A stretch of 64,000 bases of DNA from Litomosoides sigmodontis (GCA_963070105.1 OY718808.1:3037738-3101737); one strand, 5' to 3'. Shown: positions 1 to 13,419, counted from the stretch's first letter. Made by a program: numbers and translations. The notes: generated by a model from the letters alone, not told the origin.

Positions 1-497
1 TTTTAATTGCTACTGCAGTTGTGCTGAGGAGACGGTGTTGTAACGGAAATATCTCATTTCGATGATTCAACTTGATTCATCAAGTTGATTCACGACGATT
101 CAACTTGTTGGAAGAAAAATTTGAAGAGTAAAATTTGTTTGAAATGCTCAAAGTTACTAATATTTCGCGCGGTAACACAAATGAACTCAGAAACATTGAA
201 GAAAGCTCTTTTCTGGTTAAGGAACGGACCCCGTGGAATCGGTTCAGCCGGAGACAGGGACGTTGCTTTTTTTTCCGTAAAGCGCCACGGTTCCTGTGGT
301 GTCTCGTAAAGTTTTATTAAAATTAAAAGTGTAGCATTGGATGAAATATCGTATTTTATACACTTTAATTATCTTCCTCTCAAACACTTCACTACCATCA
401 TTGACAGTGAAATATGAAAATCATAAATGAGAAATTTTGAAAATTTGCTAAAAAACGTAAGTTTATTAAACGCATATGATTTTGGTATGTCACACGT
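1..497 (-). other. GC-richer segment with an open frame, unresolved
   Basis: Positions about 130-320 are richer in G and C than the surroundings and are open in several frames. The longest is on the minus strand, running from about 378 to the TGA at 90-92. It lacks any ATG and reads as a hydrophilic stretch rich in Pro, Glu and Arg followed by Phe-rich sequence. A plus-strand frame (135-320) also encodes a plausible peptide with a KERTPWNRF motif. I recognise neither. It could be one exon of a gene running off the left edge or a repeat remnant. Open frames on both strands weaken any single coding call. Confidence 0.2.
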
Positions 498-2216
498 TTA
501 AATGAGCGGATCTTCACCCTCCTCATCAATCGTTTGCTCATCGTTCGTCTCGTAAACTTTGCATTTATTGTCCTTAATTTTAACATGCAAATTTGAATAT
601 GCCGCAAAATTGAACGGCTTTTGATCGTCCATTTCATGGACCGATTTAATCTCCTCCACTACTTTTTCGATTTCCATTTTCTTTTGCTTGAAATAAATGA
701 ATGTGACTTATGGATGATTCTTTAGAATGAAATTTCACTTCCTGGTCAGTTACACCAGTTACTTTTCGAAAGCAAAATACGAGTGACATTAGATGATTTC
801 CGTAGATTAAGCTTAAGTGTAGCAAATTAGATTAGTTCTTTGTTGAGTAAATAAGAGTGATAAGTTGCATTAGCTGTTTGCTTAGCAAATATAAGTGAGT
901 AAAAATTTCCAGGAATGTTACCTTACGAAATTCATCAATATTGCCCATATTTTCAACTTTATTCATCGGTATGATATCTGCTTTGCTACAATTAAATAAA
1001 TTCTAATTAAACACTCAGTTTAATTATCCCAAAGTTCAAAAGCTATTACGAAATTAAGAGACAAAAAGACTGTTTCAAATTTTATCTCAGAACATGCAAC
1101 TGTAAGCAATGCTATCATATATTTCATTTTTATGAACTGTTGAAAAAAAAAAAATGACGCTTGAATTCACTGCCCAATTAGAGAATTTTTCAATAAGTAA
1201 TTTTAAGTAATAAAAATAAACGTCTTGAAGTCAAAAATTTTCAGGGAAAGAATTAGATGTTGTTGAGGAATGCTTCAGAACACTTACTCCCGTTCACTTT
1301 CTTCAGATCCCTCAATTTGAGTTTGATCATCTCTTCTGTGCTCCTCTCTCTGCAACACGCACAATCACAGTATTTTAATTAAATTTCCTTTTTTCAATTT
1401 GATTGATAAATTTAAATTGCAAGCATAAATAAAATTTCAATCTGTGGACTATTTGTCATAATGTTGGAAGTGATACTAAAATGTAAAGCTATTCTATGCA
1501 TAATTTTAGACGTGCGATTTTTTTTTTTTTTTTAACAAGAAACAGTATTTATAATTTCATCATTGCCACAAATAATTCATTGTTCCAAAACAGGCAATTA
1601 ATTAATTACCAATTAATTAAGGAAATGAAAAAAAATTAATTAAGGAATGAAAAAAAAAGGTGCAAAACAATCAAAAAGATACACTTTGTGTGATTTTCGT
1701 AAGTGCGCCCGCTTTTGCTCCTTTTTTTTTAAAATTTTTATTCTTATTTCTTCCTTTTCCATTGGATGATAAATTACGTTCATTCTTCTGCAAATACATT
1801 AGTGAACTAATGCACGCCTTAATTTTCAAATAAACTTTTCAAACTATTTTTCATAAAACTTACATATTTGTTAAGCAAAAAAAAAATTTCCTAATCAATT
1901 ATCCTAAATTTATTAATTTATTTACTTTTTATTTTTTGCCAAATCTTTACAATTAATCAGTCATTTGCATGTTTACATATTTCATTTCTACGACAGGAAG
2001 TTATGCATTTAGCATTTAATAGCCTTTTGTTGATGAATATCTTTGGCGGTTTGTGCAGCGTTCTTAGCGCTCTCGTTTGATGTCGTTGCAGCTACTGCTT
2101 GTTGTGCTTTATTACTTTTCTGTTTTTTCACTTTCTTCATCTTCCAGCAACAAATTTGTAGGTGTGATAGCATTATCAGTATCAATAAGCTTTGCACCAT
2201 TTTCCACAATACACAT
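498..2216 (-). CDS. Small acidic hypothetical protein, four exons
   Basis: Exons on the minus strand are 2116-2216, 1288-1347, 922-985 and 498-686 (414 nt, 137 residues). All phases agree: 2, 1, 0. The ATG at 2216 lies 8 bases after an AG (2224-2225) that would serve as a spliced-leader acceptor. The product is hydrophilic and very acidic. It includes runs such as EDEESEK near residue 30, EIEKVVEEIK near residue 85, and a C-terminus ending EEGEDPLI. No signal peptide or membrane segment is seen and I do not recognise the family. Two acceptors are unusual: exon 2 uses GCAGAG and exon 4 uses TTTCAAG. The first exon also reads in a second frame to a stop at 2009 (separate entry). The phase agreement and codon character make the model likely; the function is unknown. 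Confidence 0.5.
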
Positions 2217-2221
2217 GACAA
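2009..2221 (-). CDS. Overlapping alternative frame with hydrophobic segment
   Basis: On the same strand as the acidic gene, a second frame runs through its first exon and past its donor to a TAA at 2009. From the ATG at about 2183 it reads as a hydrophobic stretch (SLLILIML), a basic cluster (KMKKVKKQK) and an Ala/Gln/Asn-rich tail of about 35 residues. The tail lies beyond the donor of the acidic gene, where introns are usually AT-rich, yet its codon use looks coding. It could be a small membrane protein made when the intron is retained, or chance. I do not recognise it. Confidence 0.25.
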   Translation of the reverse strand: MSCVLWKMVQSLLILIMLSHLQICCWKMKKVKKQKSNKAQQAVAATTSNESAKNAAQTAKDIHQQKAIKC

Positions 2222-2229
2222 TACTACAG

Positions 2230-3068
2230 TTTCAATGATTTGAAATAAACTTTAAAATGCATTTTATTTCGTGAAAGAGCTCATAAATGTGAGGAAAAAA
2301 ATTGAATAAACTGCATTTTGTTCGACGAAAAATAAGAAAAAATTGTTATTAAATGTAGCAAAAACAAATTTTGAAAATCTCTCATAGTACTTAAAGTTGA
2401 AATTTAACAAGTTATATGTGTGAGACATCTATGCTAAGTGGTAACCCTCGAAAAAATTGAAATTTTGCAATTGAATTTGCAGAACATTTGTTGACATCGT
2501 TCCACCGCCAATTTATTCTCTACCGCAATAGCGCTATGAAGCAATAGAGCTTTTCAGAGGTAATTTCCAGAATTATAAAAGTTACAGTAGCCATACGACC
2601 GCTGATCATTCATATATATATATATATGTATGCATACATAAGTACATTTTGTTATCAGTAGAAAAAATTTTGAATATGGAAATTTTGTAAAGGAGAGGAT
2701 TCGTAGATAAGATGAGATTAGATAAAATTAGATTTGTAAATGAGGTAGAAAGCATGTCATTTTCTTTTTCAGTTTTGTTTTTTTTTGAAAGAAATTATCA
2801 CTGAGTGCATTCGTATTTAAATTGATGGCAAGCGAAGTGAAAAAAGTGACAGTTTTAATTTGAAATGTTAATTTCTTACAAATTGACTACGTTACACGGG
2901 AAAAAATGCTTCAAAATAAAAGCGCAATAAAAATTTTGCAAAAAAAAAGCTTCTTTTTTTTGTTTTAAAATTGCGCTCTCATTTTTTCATTCAAAATGAA
3001 GTAAAAAATATGAAAAAATGAGATTGTTTCGTTTTTTGTTTTCTCCAAGTTTTATTGCATTTGTAATT
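2230..3068. other. Intergenic, AT-rich
   Basis: No reading frame with splice signals was found. The stretch holds a short (TA)n tract at about 2612-2627, poly-A/T runs, and presumably the 3' end of the TTBK-like gene upstream. Confidence 0.6.
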
Positions 3069-6000
3069 TCAGACATTTAATTTTGTAATTTGTTCTTTAG
3101 GAAGACAATTTTTATCACTTTGTGTTAATTCCCAATCGTATTGCACATCGCCCGATGTATTTTTTGGTAACATTTTCTGCAATGTCAAATCTTATCATCC
3201 ATTATTTTTCAAAAAATAAAAAAATTGAATTTTAATTAAGTTTTTCCTCTTTTTTCTTGAAACTACTAAATTTTATAATTCCAACAAACAGTGGTGTTGA
3301 TAAATGCGCGTGAATTTTTGTGGCATTTAAAATTTACCGAATTTTTTCTTTTTCTTCCTCATTTTTCTGCCACAACGAGTAGGGTTGCAGCGGTGCAACA
3401 ATATAAATTAATGAATTGTATCATGGAATATATCGGTCATTTGAAACGAGTTAAACTTTTAAAATTGAGTTTTAATTTATTGAAATAAATTGCTGCAAAC
3501 TTACATTGAATTCACTCCGAAGGAGTTCATAATTGGGAACTTGATGATAGTGTAACTGTGATAAATGGTTCATTACTGTCGCCATCTCCTTTGGTACCAA
3601 TCTTAACGGCCAAATTCATTTCAAAAATTAATTGCCGGTAAAATTAAAGAAAATTGGAAAAGTGCATTGTTAATTGTTTGATGAAACATTCGGTAGGAAT
3701 GACTGAGAAAAACGTGAAAGGAAATTTGCAACGTAATGATGAATTCATTTTTTCACGTGAAAAGATTACATTTTATGCGTAATTCTTATTTTGATGGAAT
3801 TTTAATTGCTTTTTTTTTCTCATTTTGCCTTACCCTTTCAATAATATTTTGGGATAAATTATTTTCTTGTATTTTTTCCATGAAAAGTTAAATTTTTAAA
3901 AATTTTTCTTAGTATAAAAAGCGCAAAATGCTCGTTGATCAAGCAAATAAAAAAAGACGAATTAATTGTTGGATTAAATTAAAAAAAAATTATGAAAAGT
4001 ATTGGATGTGAAAAAATTTGTAAAATGTTTTGTGGTAGTTTTCTCTAATTTTAGCAAAATTTTACACATATAGCAAAGAATTATTCAACAAAAAAATTTT
4101 ACAACCTGTCATTTTTCACATTTTACAAGTTTACAAAGTTTTTTTTTCTTCAGCTAATCGGTCCTCTTTTTTTCCTCCACTCAGCATGGAAGAAATAATT
4201 GCATAAAAGTGGTGAAAGTTTGAAAAAATTTTGACAAACCTTCCAAATTCATCAAAAGTTACGTTTTTCTTGTATTTCGCAATTTCATTCGCTTCCACAA
4301 ACGAACTCCACGGTAGAAAACCTTGAATAAGTTCGACCAACGAATAAAACAAACTCCAGAAATCATCAACAGGACCCTAAGAATCATGTTTTATCATTTT
4401 GTATGACAAAAAAAAAATCACTTCGATTACAAAAATTTATTCAGCCGTAATTTTACAATTGTTTTTTTTTTTGTTCAAATTATAGAATTGACTTTTAAAC
4501 GTTGGAACTTTACCAATTATTATCGTGAATTAAACAAAAATTTAAGAAAATTATTTGCTATTATTTGACTGGAAACACAGTGTAAAAATAAATAATTTCC
4601 ATTAATTTAGTAGGAAGCAAAATGATCGAAAATACGGTGCACGAATTAAGGAAAAAATGATGGTGAAAATTGAAATTTTTGGAAAGGAAGAAGTTTTGAA
4701 ACGTGCAGTTCATAATTGCATAATTAATATTTCTTTTAATTACTTAATTTAAACTTTGATTATCAATAGCATGAAGCTAGCCTGATCGCGTCTTTCGTGT
4801 ACCGTAACAGATACGTATCGCATGGTACCACGAAAACCAGCATAATAGCGCTCTTTTCGTACCATACCATCATCAAAGCGGTATTGTCGAGCCATGCCAA
4901 AATCGATGATGTAAATTGTTCGTTTGTGTGAGTAAAGTCCGACGCAAATATTCGATGGCTTAATATCGCTAAAAATTTTTCACTATTTCATCAATCACGC
5001 TAAGCCGAAAGATATGACCACCGACACTGTCAGGCATTTATTCTCTTACGTGGTTTTTTTCCCAGCCTAAGCTAACTAACCTAATCGAAAAAAAAAGATA
5101 TGCCAAGCTTAAATTAAATGCTTAGCTAATTAGTTTCAGCAAATATTTTAGTACTGCTTCGCATTACGCCTTACCAAACTCAACTTTCAAGCGTAAATTA
5201 ATTTGCAATTTAAATTTATTTCCACCCCTTTACAAAGAGGCAATCCATTTACCGATGTATGTAGCCAATATCGTGTACAGCTTTCAACGCTGTCACCAAT
5301 TGTATTCCCACGCGTGAAACTGTTGAAATACTCAAGCGCTTTTTAGGTTGATACTTTCTTAGTTCACTCAAATTTTTTCCCAATATTTGCATAGCAATGA
5401 AATTATAGCCACAAAAATTACCACTGGCATACTGTAACAATACTGTAAGATTGATTTTGCTCTGATTATTTTTTTTTAAGTTTTGATAACTTTTTAATGT
5501 ATCATTAATTTTTTTCTCTCCCTGTCTCTCAAAAAAAAAAACAAATATGGCTGAATTGATGTGCTTTGTTGTAAATGACGGTGAATTAGCAATTCCAAAA
5601 TTTGCATAATACCCAAACGCTCTTTTCAGCTAATCTATGCATTGAATAAAATTTTTATTAAAATTAAAAATGAACAAAAAAGAAGAAATGCCTGTCGAAT
5701 GAACCAGTTAAGAAAAGACAGAAACAAAAGAATGTAATTTATAAACTGCAAATACTGAAATTGCAATCAATCAATGTTTTCCTGAATTATTTTTGAAAAA
5801 AAAAATAGCAAAAGAAAAATTATTACAAATTGTGGTATATTTAGTGTTCCTCGAAGCTTTAGCATCACCTTTTGCTCGAGTATCATTCGACCGGGTTCAT
5901 GATCTTCGGGTTCAATTTTTATTGCCAATACTGTTTTGGAACGCTGAAAGCACAACTTAGTTTGACGACACTATGGACATATTTCATTACTTTACTATTT

Positions 6001-6937
6001 TATTTAGAATAATTAAAAAAAGTTCACAATTGGTATTTACTAGTTTATTTTTTGAAATGCAAAAAATTATCTTTATTAAAGTGTTCGTCCTAATATTTGT
6101 AACTCATAATATTTCACTCAGAAAACTTCTGATCGATGAATGAAGTAATTGAATGTATGATATCGGTTGCTGCTGAAATTTTTTTGCAAATCTTTTTCTC
6201 TAATCAAAAATTTTTATCTAAAAAAAAAATGGAAAAAAAAGCAAACTTCATCGATAACACGATAAATTTGACCAAAACCACCGCCACCGATCAATTTATC
6301 GATTCGAAATTTGCAATCAATTATTTGACCTTCTTTAAAATATTGCGGAGCATTGCGTCCATGTTGTTGATTTCGCTTAGCATACTTTAAATTAACCCTT
6401 TCATTCTTTTTGTAAATTTTTTCAAAATTTTATTTTTATAAAAGGCTACCGATACAATCATAAAATTGTTCGATACAAAAATGAACGGATGAAGCAACAT
6501 TTTGGCATAGATCATTTTAATTGAGTAAATTTTCACATAAATGTTAAAATTATTGTAGCTTTGTGTTTAGAAGCAATTAAATGCTAAAATTAAGCTTCAC
6601 ATTCTGAGATTGAAATCACAAAGTGTATTTTATGCAGTGAAAATACTTTTCCTGCTTTTTGAAATACAACCTTCTTTTGTCTCCTACACCTAATGTACAT
6701 AGACCTTTGCTCTTTTCCAATTTAAGTAGTTCATTTCAGTGACCCATTCCTTAGCTGCATTGACCTTTCTACCTATTAGCATTGCAATTCCAGGTTAACT
6801 CATCGTGCTTTCGTTTCATTTCGCAAGTGAATCTAATGAATAATAATATAATTGAGTAAATAGTAATGTTACGGATGCAAACCATCCGTATGCAAATTTA
6901 CCGCTTCCTCTTTCGGCATAACCTTAATATCGGCCAT
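3069..6937 (-). CDS. TTBK-like protein kinase (casein kinase 1 superfamily)
   Basis: A serine/threonine kinase of the tau-tubulin-kinase-like branch. Exons on the minus strand: 6902-6937, 6247-6384, 5827-5943, 5253-5431, 4782-4968, 4240-4376, 3505-3601, 3069-3176 (999 nt, 332 residues, all phases consistent). Visible features: glycine loop GGGGFG at residues 45-50, ATP-binding lysine in AIK (K67), catalytic loop HRDIKPSN with Asp158, DFG at 179-181, and the family block RGTMRYVSVTVHERRDQ followed by DDFWSLFYSLVE. The protein ends about 35 residues after the kinase fold. This is short compared with vertebrate TTBKs but usual for the small TTBK-like kinases expanded in nematodes, many of them testis-expressed. 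An AG at 6985-6986 is a probable spliced-leader acceptor. Oddity: the fifth exon ends CAG|GC, so its intron appears to be of GC-AG type. The enzyme should be active because all catalytic residues are present; the substrate is unknown. Confidence 0.9.
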
Positions 6938-8885
6938 GATATCATACGGTATGATATGATATGGTAGCGTCTTTTTCACTTCTGCTATAAAATGATAATT
7001 GCAAATTGGGAATTAAGCTAAAATGGTGGAATTTTGTCAATACTAGCCTAATACTATAGCAACATTTTGTAAACATTTTGCCAATCATTGATCACTTGTC
7101 AAATTTTTTTTTTTATAAAATATTAAAGAGATCAGTTTTTTGTTTCTTTTTCGTTTTAAAATATATATATTGTTTTTTTTTGAAATTAATCAACTTTATT
7201 TGTTGTAAAACTCTTGACGCACTAAAAATTTCAGTATTTTAAATGGCTATTTTACTGTTGTAGCAAAATTTACCGTAGTGCTAGAATAAAATTTTTTTCT
7301 CAATAAAATATTCAAGTATTTACTTGTTGTAAATGTTGCTCAGGCTAGTAACCAAAGCAAATTAAAGTCTAGCATAAACTGCAATAAACTATTAAATAAT
7401 TTTAATGTAAAATAGTATTGCAGTGGTTTAACGTGTTTTTTTTCTCTCTCGCCGTCATTTCATTTCCACCATCTAAGGCATGCATGCATCGGCATATGTT
7501 AGAGCTAATTTCATTCATTATTAATTCATAATTGCCTGCTAACTGTAATTATCAGCCGTTCGTTTTAAATATTCCACCCACCAGACAGTACACGGTATAA
7601 ATAAAATACCTGTTTGACTAAAATTTACAATTTATACATTTTGAAATTGCAAAAAATGCATAAGTTGGTAAATTTTCAATCTTAAAATTAAATGTATGCG
7701 AACGAAACATTCATTTTGTCATTGCTAACAAATTTCATTTCTCGCTGGCGTAATCATCGGAATCAAATCAAACAATAATTTTTCACATAATCATTTTTCA
7801 ATGATTCATTTTAATTTAGCATTCATATCAATGAAAATTGAAATAGTGCAAGATGAGAAAAGAATTGAATGGAATTTTTCCATTCCTAATTAATGCATTT
7901 TGCACAGACGGTATGTAGCAATCATTGCTAAAATCATATAAATTGATAAAGATTACACTCATTTTTCCTGATTATATTTAATTAAATTCAATTTTGTTCC
8001 ACTAAAAATTCGAAATATCTCACTAATTCATCAACAACATTTATGAAAAAATTAGTGAATGTAATACATTTCAAAAAGGGAATATCTTTTTAGTTGCAGT
8101 AATTACTTCTTTATTACTTTAATTAGGAAATACATGCACACATATATGCTTGAAGTTAACTCTAATTGTTTAAAACTTTTATTTAAAGATTTTTTCCCAA
8201 TTCTCTTTTTTTTTACACTAACTTGATACACTTAGCTATATGGACATGTGAAAAACGAGGAAGTTGTCGATGAAATTGCGTTGAATTTTTTTTTTACCAC
8301 TTTTTTTCTGTTGAAATTATTTGAAAAGTTGAAAAGTGAGTGTATTTTGTTCTGCACACATTAAACATACGGTAGCGTCTAGTAATAGGTGAAATAGAAA
8401 TATTATGATGATGAAATCAACCAATAAAATATTCTGTATTACCAATATCATATCGAATAAAGTGATAATGAAATAAATTAGCACACATCCTCGATTATCA
8501 AACCGCTTAACACAAACTGTAATTAATGTATTAAAATAATTAATAACTGTTCAATATTTTTTTCTCTGTACGCTATCCTTCTTTTTTTTTTGATTTTTCC
8601 GTTAATGGTTTTTTTTTTAAAAATATATCTGGATCATTTTCAGGTAAATTCGTTTTTTTTTTCTTGCTAGGAAATCCTAATAATTTTACAAAGCTGTATA
8701 ATATTTTAATGCAAACAGGAAAAGCGATCGTAATATTAAATTAAACTCTGAAATTTGATTTGAATTTATGATGCAAAGAAAAATTAATTTGCATTTACAT
8801 TGGAAGTTTAAACTAAACGCAATATTTCACTTGTGGTTTAGCATTTAATATGAACTGATTTTGATAGTTCCGCTCCGGCTTACTG
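6938..8885. other. Intergenic, AT-rich
   Basis: About 1.9 kb between two minus-strand genes. The right part should hold the 3' UTR of the membrane-protein gene and the left part the promoter of the kinase. Poly-T runs are frequent. No coding exon or RNA gene was recognised. Confidence 0.55.
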
Positions 8886-11087
8886 TCATACGCAGGCCAT
8901 TCCGGATAATTCTGGAATTGTTGATGATGGATGAGTTGGACAGGTTAGTGCTTTCGTGTAGCTCGGCAACGGCGGCACTTCGTTGTCATTCAATGGTCGA
9001 GCATAGAATGACCCCTGTGAGTCACATTTGATCATGTACGGCTTACTGTAATCAATTGGTGCTGGAACATTTGCTAAATTTGGGCCTGAAATATCGGCGG
9101 TCATTCAATTATTCCACTAAAATAATATTCTGAAATGAAATATTCAAATTTATAAAATGAATTTCGAAATTAATCAAAAAATTTGCTAATTTTGAAGTGG
9201 AAAGAAATACGTGCAATAAAACAATAGCCAAAGTTAATTATATTGAAGTTGTAGCAAAATAATTTGTTAAAAATGCAAACAAATACATGCAAATATCTGT
9301 TGCCTAAAAAAATAGAGAGCATTTTTTTGCTATAAAGTAACTTACATTTTTTTTACATATTTTTGTCAATTTTTTAAAATATCCAAAAAAAAAATTTTGT
9401 TTTACTAAAATTCAAAAATATTTTACCATTAAGGCTATCACTTTCGTTTAGCTCATTCGCATTTGAACTTACGCAACAAATACATGTCCATAGCAAGCAA
9501 ACACTGCTAATTATAACGAAAAATGAGGCAAATTGACAAATCATCTGGCAACCTACTAAAATTATTGAAATAGAAAAGAAAATGTTTCAAAAAAAAAATT
9601 TTCAAAAAAAAGAAACAAATAAAAGAAAAATGCATATGGAAGTAAAACAATTATTACAAATTCAAAGAACAGCAATTTTTTGACTAAATTTACAATTAAA
9701 GTTACGCAAGTAATTTTTTTTGTTGTCACATAACCAACAATAAATCATCTAAACAAGCGCAAAGTCACTTTTGAACATTCATTAATTAATACCTATGTGC
9801 TTTTTAGCATTGACACCAACATTGTACAATTAATTTCGTTGAAAAAATTCTATTAAATTAATTTTAAGCGATATGATCTTAACCTTTGTGCGATATGATC
9901 TTAACCAAAAAAAAAACACTATGCAAATAGGAATTCATTCTCTATAAATGTTTCACCTAAATTATCGTCACATAATTACAGGTAAAAGTATTTCTAGCAC
10001 AAATTTTGTACTTTCAAAATTTAATGCTTTGTTTTTGATTTTATTTTGCTACAAAATCTTAATGATAAAGCAAAAAAAAAAAGGCTTACGTGTGTTATTT
10101 TGACAAACATAATTGCCAGTTGTAGTGAAAAAATTTCCATTAGCAATTTTTCGCCGTGACAATTCCATGTGCTTCTGCACTATTTCCTCCAGGATTACTC
10201 GAAATTGTTGCTCCGAAATATTTTGAATATTTCCTTTTGTAACATTGAAATAAAATTGATCAGCAACGTCGACAAATTTTCTATCGTTCAACATATGCGA
10301 TGATTTACTATCATCAGTTGTTAAATTTAATTCAACCAATTTGTGCTATAAACAATAAATATCAGCAAAAATTCCTTTTTGTTCGATTTAAATTGAAATT
10401 CCAGTTGGCGTTAGTTAAATTTTATGATTTTATCCAACATCAAATGATTTGTACCGATTTTGCAAAGGGAAAAATTTCAGTATTTGAACTCAATTTTAAG
10501 AATTTAATAGTATGTTACGTCTATCTCTTCCTCAACTGACAGTAATACGTTTTGACAGAAGTAATTCTATCGTTTTTTATATATCGTTTTTTTATGTATC
10601 GTTTTTTTTAAGGCCATTTAAATTTATGCATCAAATTTAGCCTGACGCGTTGTGAGATACAAATTAATTATGAGAATGCTGAAGATTTATCTGTACCAAA
10701 AATTTGTGAACTTTTGAATTAATATTCAAGATTTAAAACTCAAAAAAAAAATGGTTTTTGTTCCAAATTTTAACCACTTAAGAGAAGTCTAAAGTTACAC
10801 TAGTTCATAGCAAATACGAACAGGATATGTTGAATAATTGAAATTTATTTTACCATTTAAAAAATTTTTTTTATCTGTAAAGATCGATAATGAAATTTTA
10901 CATCATCTGGCAGTTCAGCATCATTGCTGATCTTTTGCTGTTGTTGCTGAAGCAAAAACTTATCGGATTCCACGCTAGCAATTAATTGGCCGTCATCTGA
11001 CGCACGCTTACTCCAATTTGAAAGTGAAACAAATTCACTGGATAATAGCGTAGAAGAGAATATTAGCAGTGTAGAAGTTGTGAACAT
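8886..11087 (-). CDS. Type I single-pass membrane protein, family unknown
   Basis: Exons on the minus strand: 10902-11087, 10090-10345, 9427-9555, 8886-9085 (771 nt, 256 residues; phases 0, 1, 1 agree). The first 16-20 residues (MFTTSTLLIFSSTLLSSEF) look like a signal peptide. The extracellular part of about 130 residues has a Gln run (QQQQQ near residue 50) and three N-X-S/T sites around residues 88-112. One strongly hydrophobic segment (FASFFVIISSVCLLWTCICC, about residues 155-174) spans the membrane. The cytoplasmic tail of about 80 residues has prolines, tyrosines and the motif VPPLPSYT. That motif contains LPSY, a possible ligand for Nedd4-type WW domains. I do not recognise the family; the topology suggests a receptor or adhesion molecule. 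The third exon is read through a weaker GTAAGT to a GTAAAA donor, because only that keeps frame with the last exon. Confidence 0.75.
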
Positions 11088-11935
11088 TTGGAGAAATTGT
11101 AAAAGTCGTCGTTAACGTAAATATTTCAGGTTCTGCTTCTCAGTTGCCCTAATATTTCAGGTTATGTGTTTCTCAGTATGCAAATGCTTCAGGAAATGAA
11201 GAAATATCGAAGCAAAAATTGTTAGCGCTAAAGCATTTACTTGTAACGTTTGTCTGAAATTTTAAATTTTTGATTAATATTAGCTAAAAGTTAAATAATT
11301 TTTGCTAAATTTACAAAGTAAAAAAGTAGCACTTAAATAGTAACAGTAAGATGAACATGATAATTTATAAAAAAAAAAAGAAAATTATGCAAAAAACACA
11401 CACACAAGAGATATTGACGACAAAATATTTACCATCAATAAAATAGCAATGAAAAAAAAAAGTGTTCGTTAGAAAACAAAAATATCTAATTAAACGATAA
11501 TCATAATTGACAGTACCAATCATAACTTGTAAGATTATTAAAAATGCCAAAATTTTTTTAGATAACAAACAATGATAGCAAAGAAACAAATTCTCCTCAA
11601 AAAAAAATTCACTATTATTAATTACTGTTATTGGAGAATAAAAAAATTAAAGATGTACGCTTCTTCAACATGTGAATATGGTTGAAGTGAAAAAATAACA
11701 ATAATATTTGAATAAATTAATCGAATAATTGATTGATTCAGTGTAAGAGAGTTGTGAATTGAGATAACTCGTGCTTTCCCTTTTCCACTTATGTGAAACA
11801 CCTCAAACGACTATATTCAAGCTTATCAGCACTAAACACCTAAGCCTATCATCTATCATGCGCTTATCACTCATTCCTCTTCCATCAACTCTTCCAGAAC
11901 TATCGTAATCATTACTATCATCACCACCGTTATCA

Positions 11936-12025
11936 TCATTATCATCATCATCATCATCATTTCCTTTTTCTCAGTTAACAACAAGACAAACAACAAACAA
12001 CAAACAACAACAACAACAACAACAG
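11936..12025. repeat. ATC and CAA trinucleotide tracts
   Basis: Two adjacent short microsatellites: about nine ATC units followed, after a spacer of about 40 bases, by CAA units. Confidence 0.85.
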
Positions 12026-13419
12026 ACGTTAACACCACTCATCTCCTTAAACGTTATATTTTAAAATGAGAATGCACAAAGTGAAAAAAGGAAGAAAAAT
12101 AAAAGTGACAAATTTAGCGAGTTCACTGTACCCTTTCATATAATTCAAAATTTTCATTTATTTTCTCTGTCACCTCAATTACCACTCGTAGAAAGAGACA
12201 GACCTCTTTACCTGTATATTGCAAAGGAATTTGAATGTAACGTAACAGAAATACCATTTTTATTGGCATTCAATGCAAAATCATTTATTATAAGTAATAA
12301 TTCCTTTACCTTGATCTCCTTATTCTCTCACTCCTTCAAATCATTGAAATGAAAAAAAAAATTTTTAAATAACTACCAAACATCACCTTTTTTCTTGCAT
12401 TTAATTTATCCATTTAAAGTATTTGTGTATTTGTGTTGCTAACGAAACTAAACATTCTATGCCACTGGCAGCAATTGAACAAAAAAAAAGCAGACAATTA
12501 AGTGAAAGTAATGTGAAAATATTTGCAAAACACAGCTAACCATTAATTTATTTCAATTCAATCAAACTGTAAGTAAGATCTCAAATGCGAAAGAATGTAA
12601 AAGGAAGAGAAGAGAGAGAGAGAGAAGGGAGAGGGAATTATCAGTGAAAAAATTTTAATTTTTATCTTTGCTGTTACTAGATGTACTCATTGCGAGGAGA
12701 AATCAGTTCCTGTCAGTAGTGAAATGATATGAATTGATGTCATAACAGAAAAAGAAAATCGCCAAACATCATTTCAGTTGTTTCTTTGAAATAAATGAGT
12801 GAATGGCTAGCTAATGAGTAGAGATGTTTTCTGATAAAAATTTACAGTAAAAAATAATTATCTTTAAAAAGAAAACAACTTCAATTTTCTTCTCTTCGAA
12901 AATTTTCAAAATTCAAAGGAAAAAAAAAAGCGAATGAAATAAGTGAAATGATTTGTTGTTATTAACAACAGTAACTCATTGGAAATTTTGCACTATAATT
13001 ATAGAATTTGCAAACAATATCATAAAATGAATTTTAGTGAACTTTGAAGCAAAAGGAAATGAAATTTAACTAAATTAAGCAATATTTCGACTTTTATTTT
13101 GTTACGCTGTACTAGAGAGTTACAGGATGCAATGAATACTTTTAGCAAATTTCTTTTTTTTTTTAGCAATTCAGTTTCTCAGGTGTAATGCATTGAACTC
13201 AATTATTGAATTAAAATGCAAACAGACTGAATCATACTTCTTCCGCTTCTTTTTTTTCTTCTCCGCAAAAATGTAAAATTTCAATTTGTAACGCTATTTC
13301 GACATTTGTTGGAGTGAATAACAAATGATTGAAAAACCTAACAATTCTGATTTAATGCAAAAGTGAAAAAAATGTAGGAAAATAAATCAGTGAAAAGATT
13401 TAATACCATAACAACAGTA

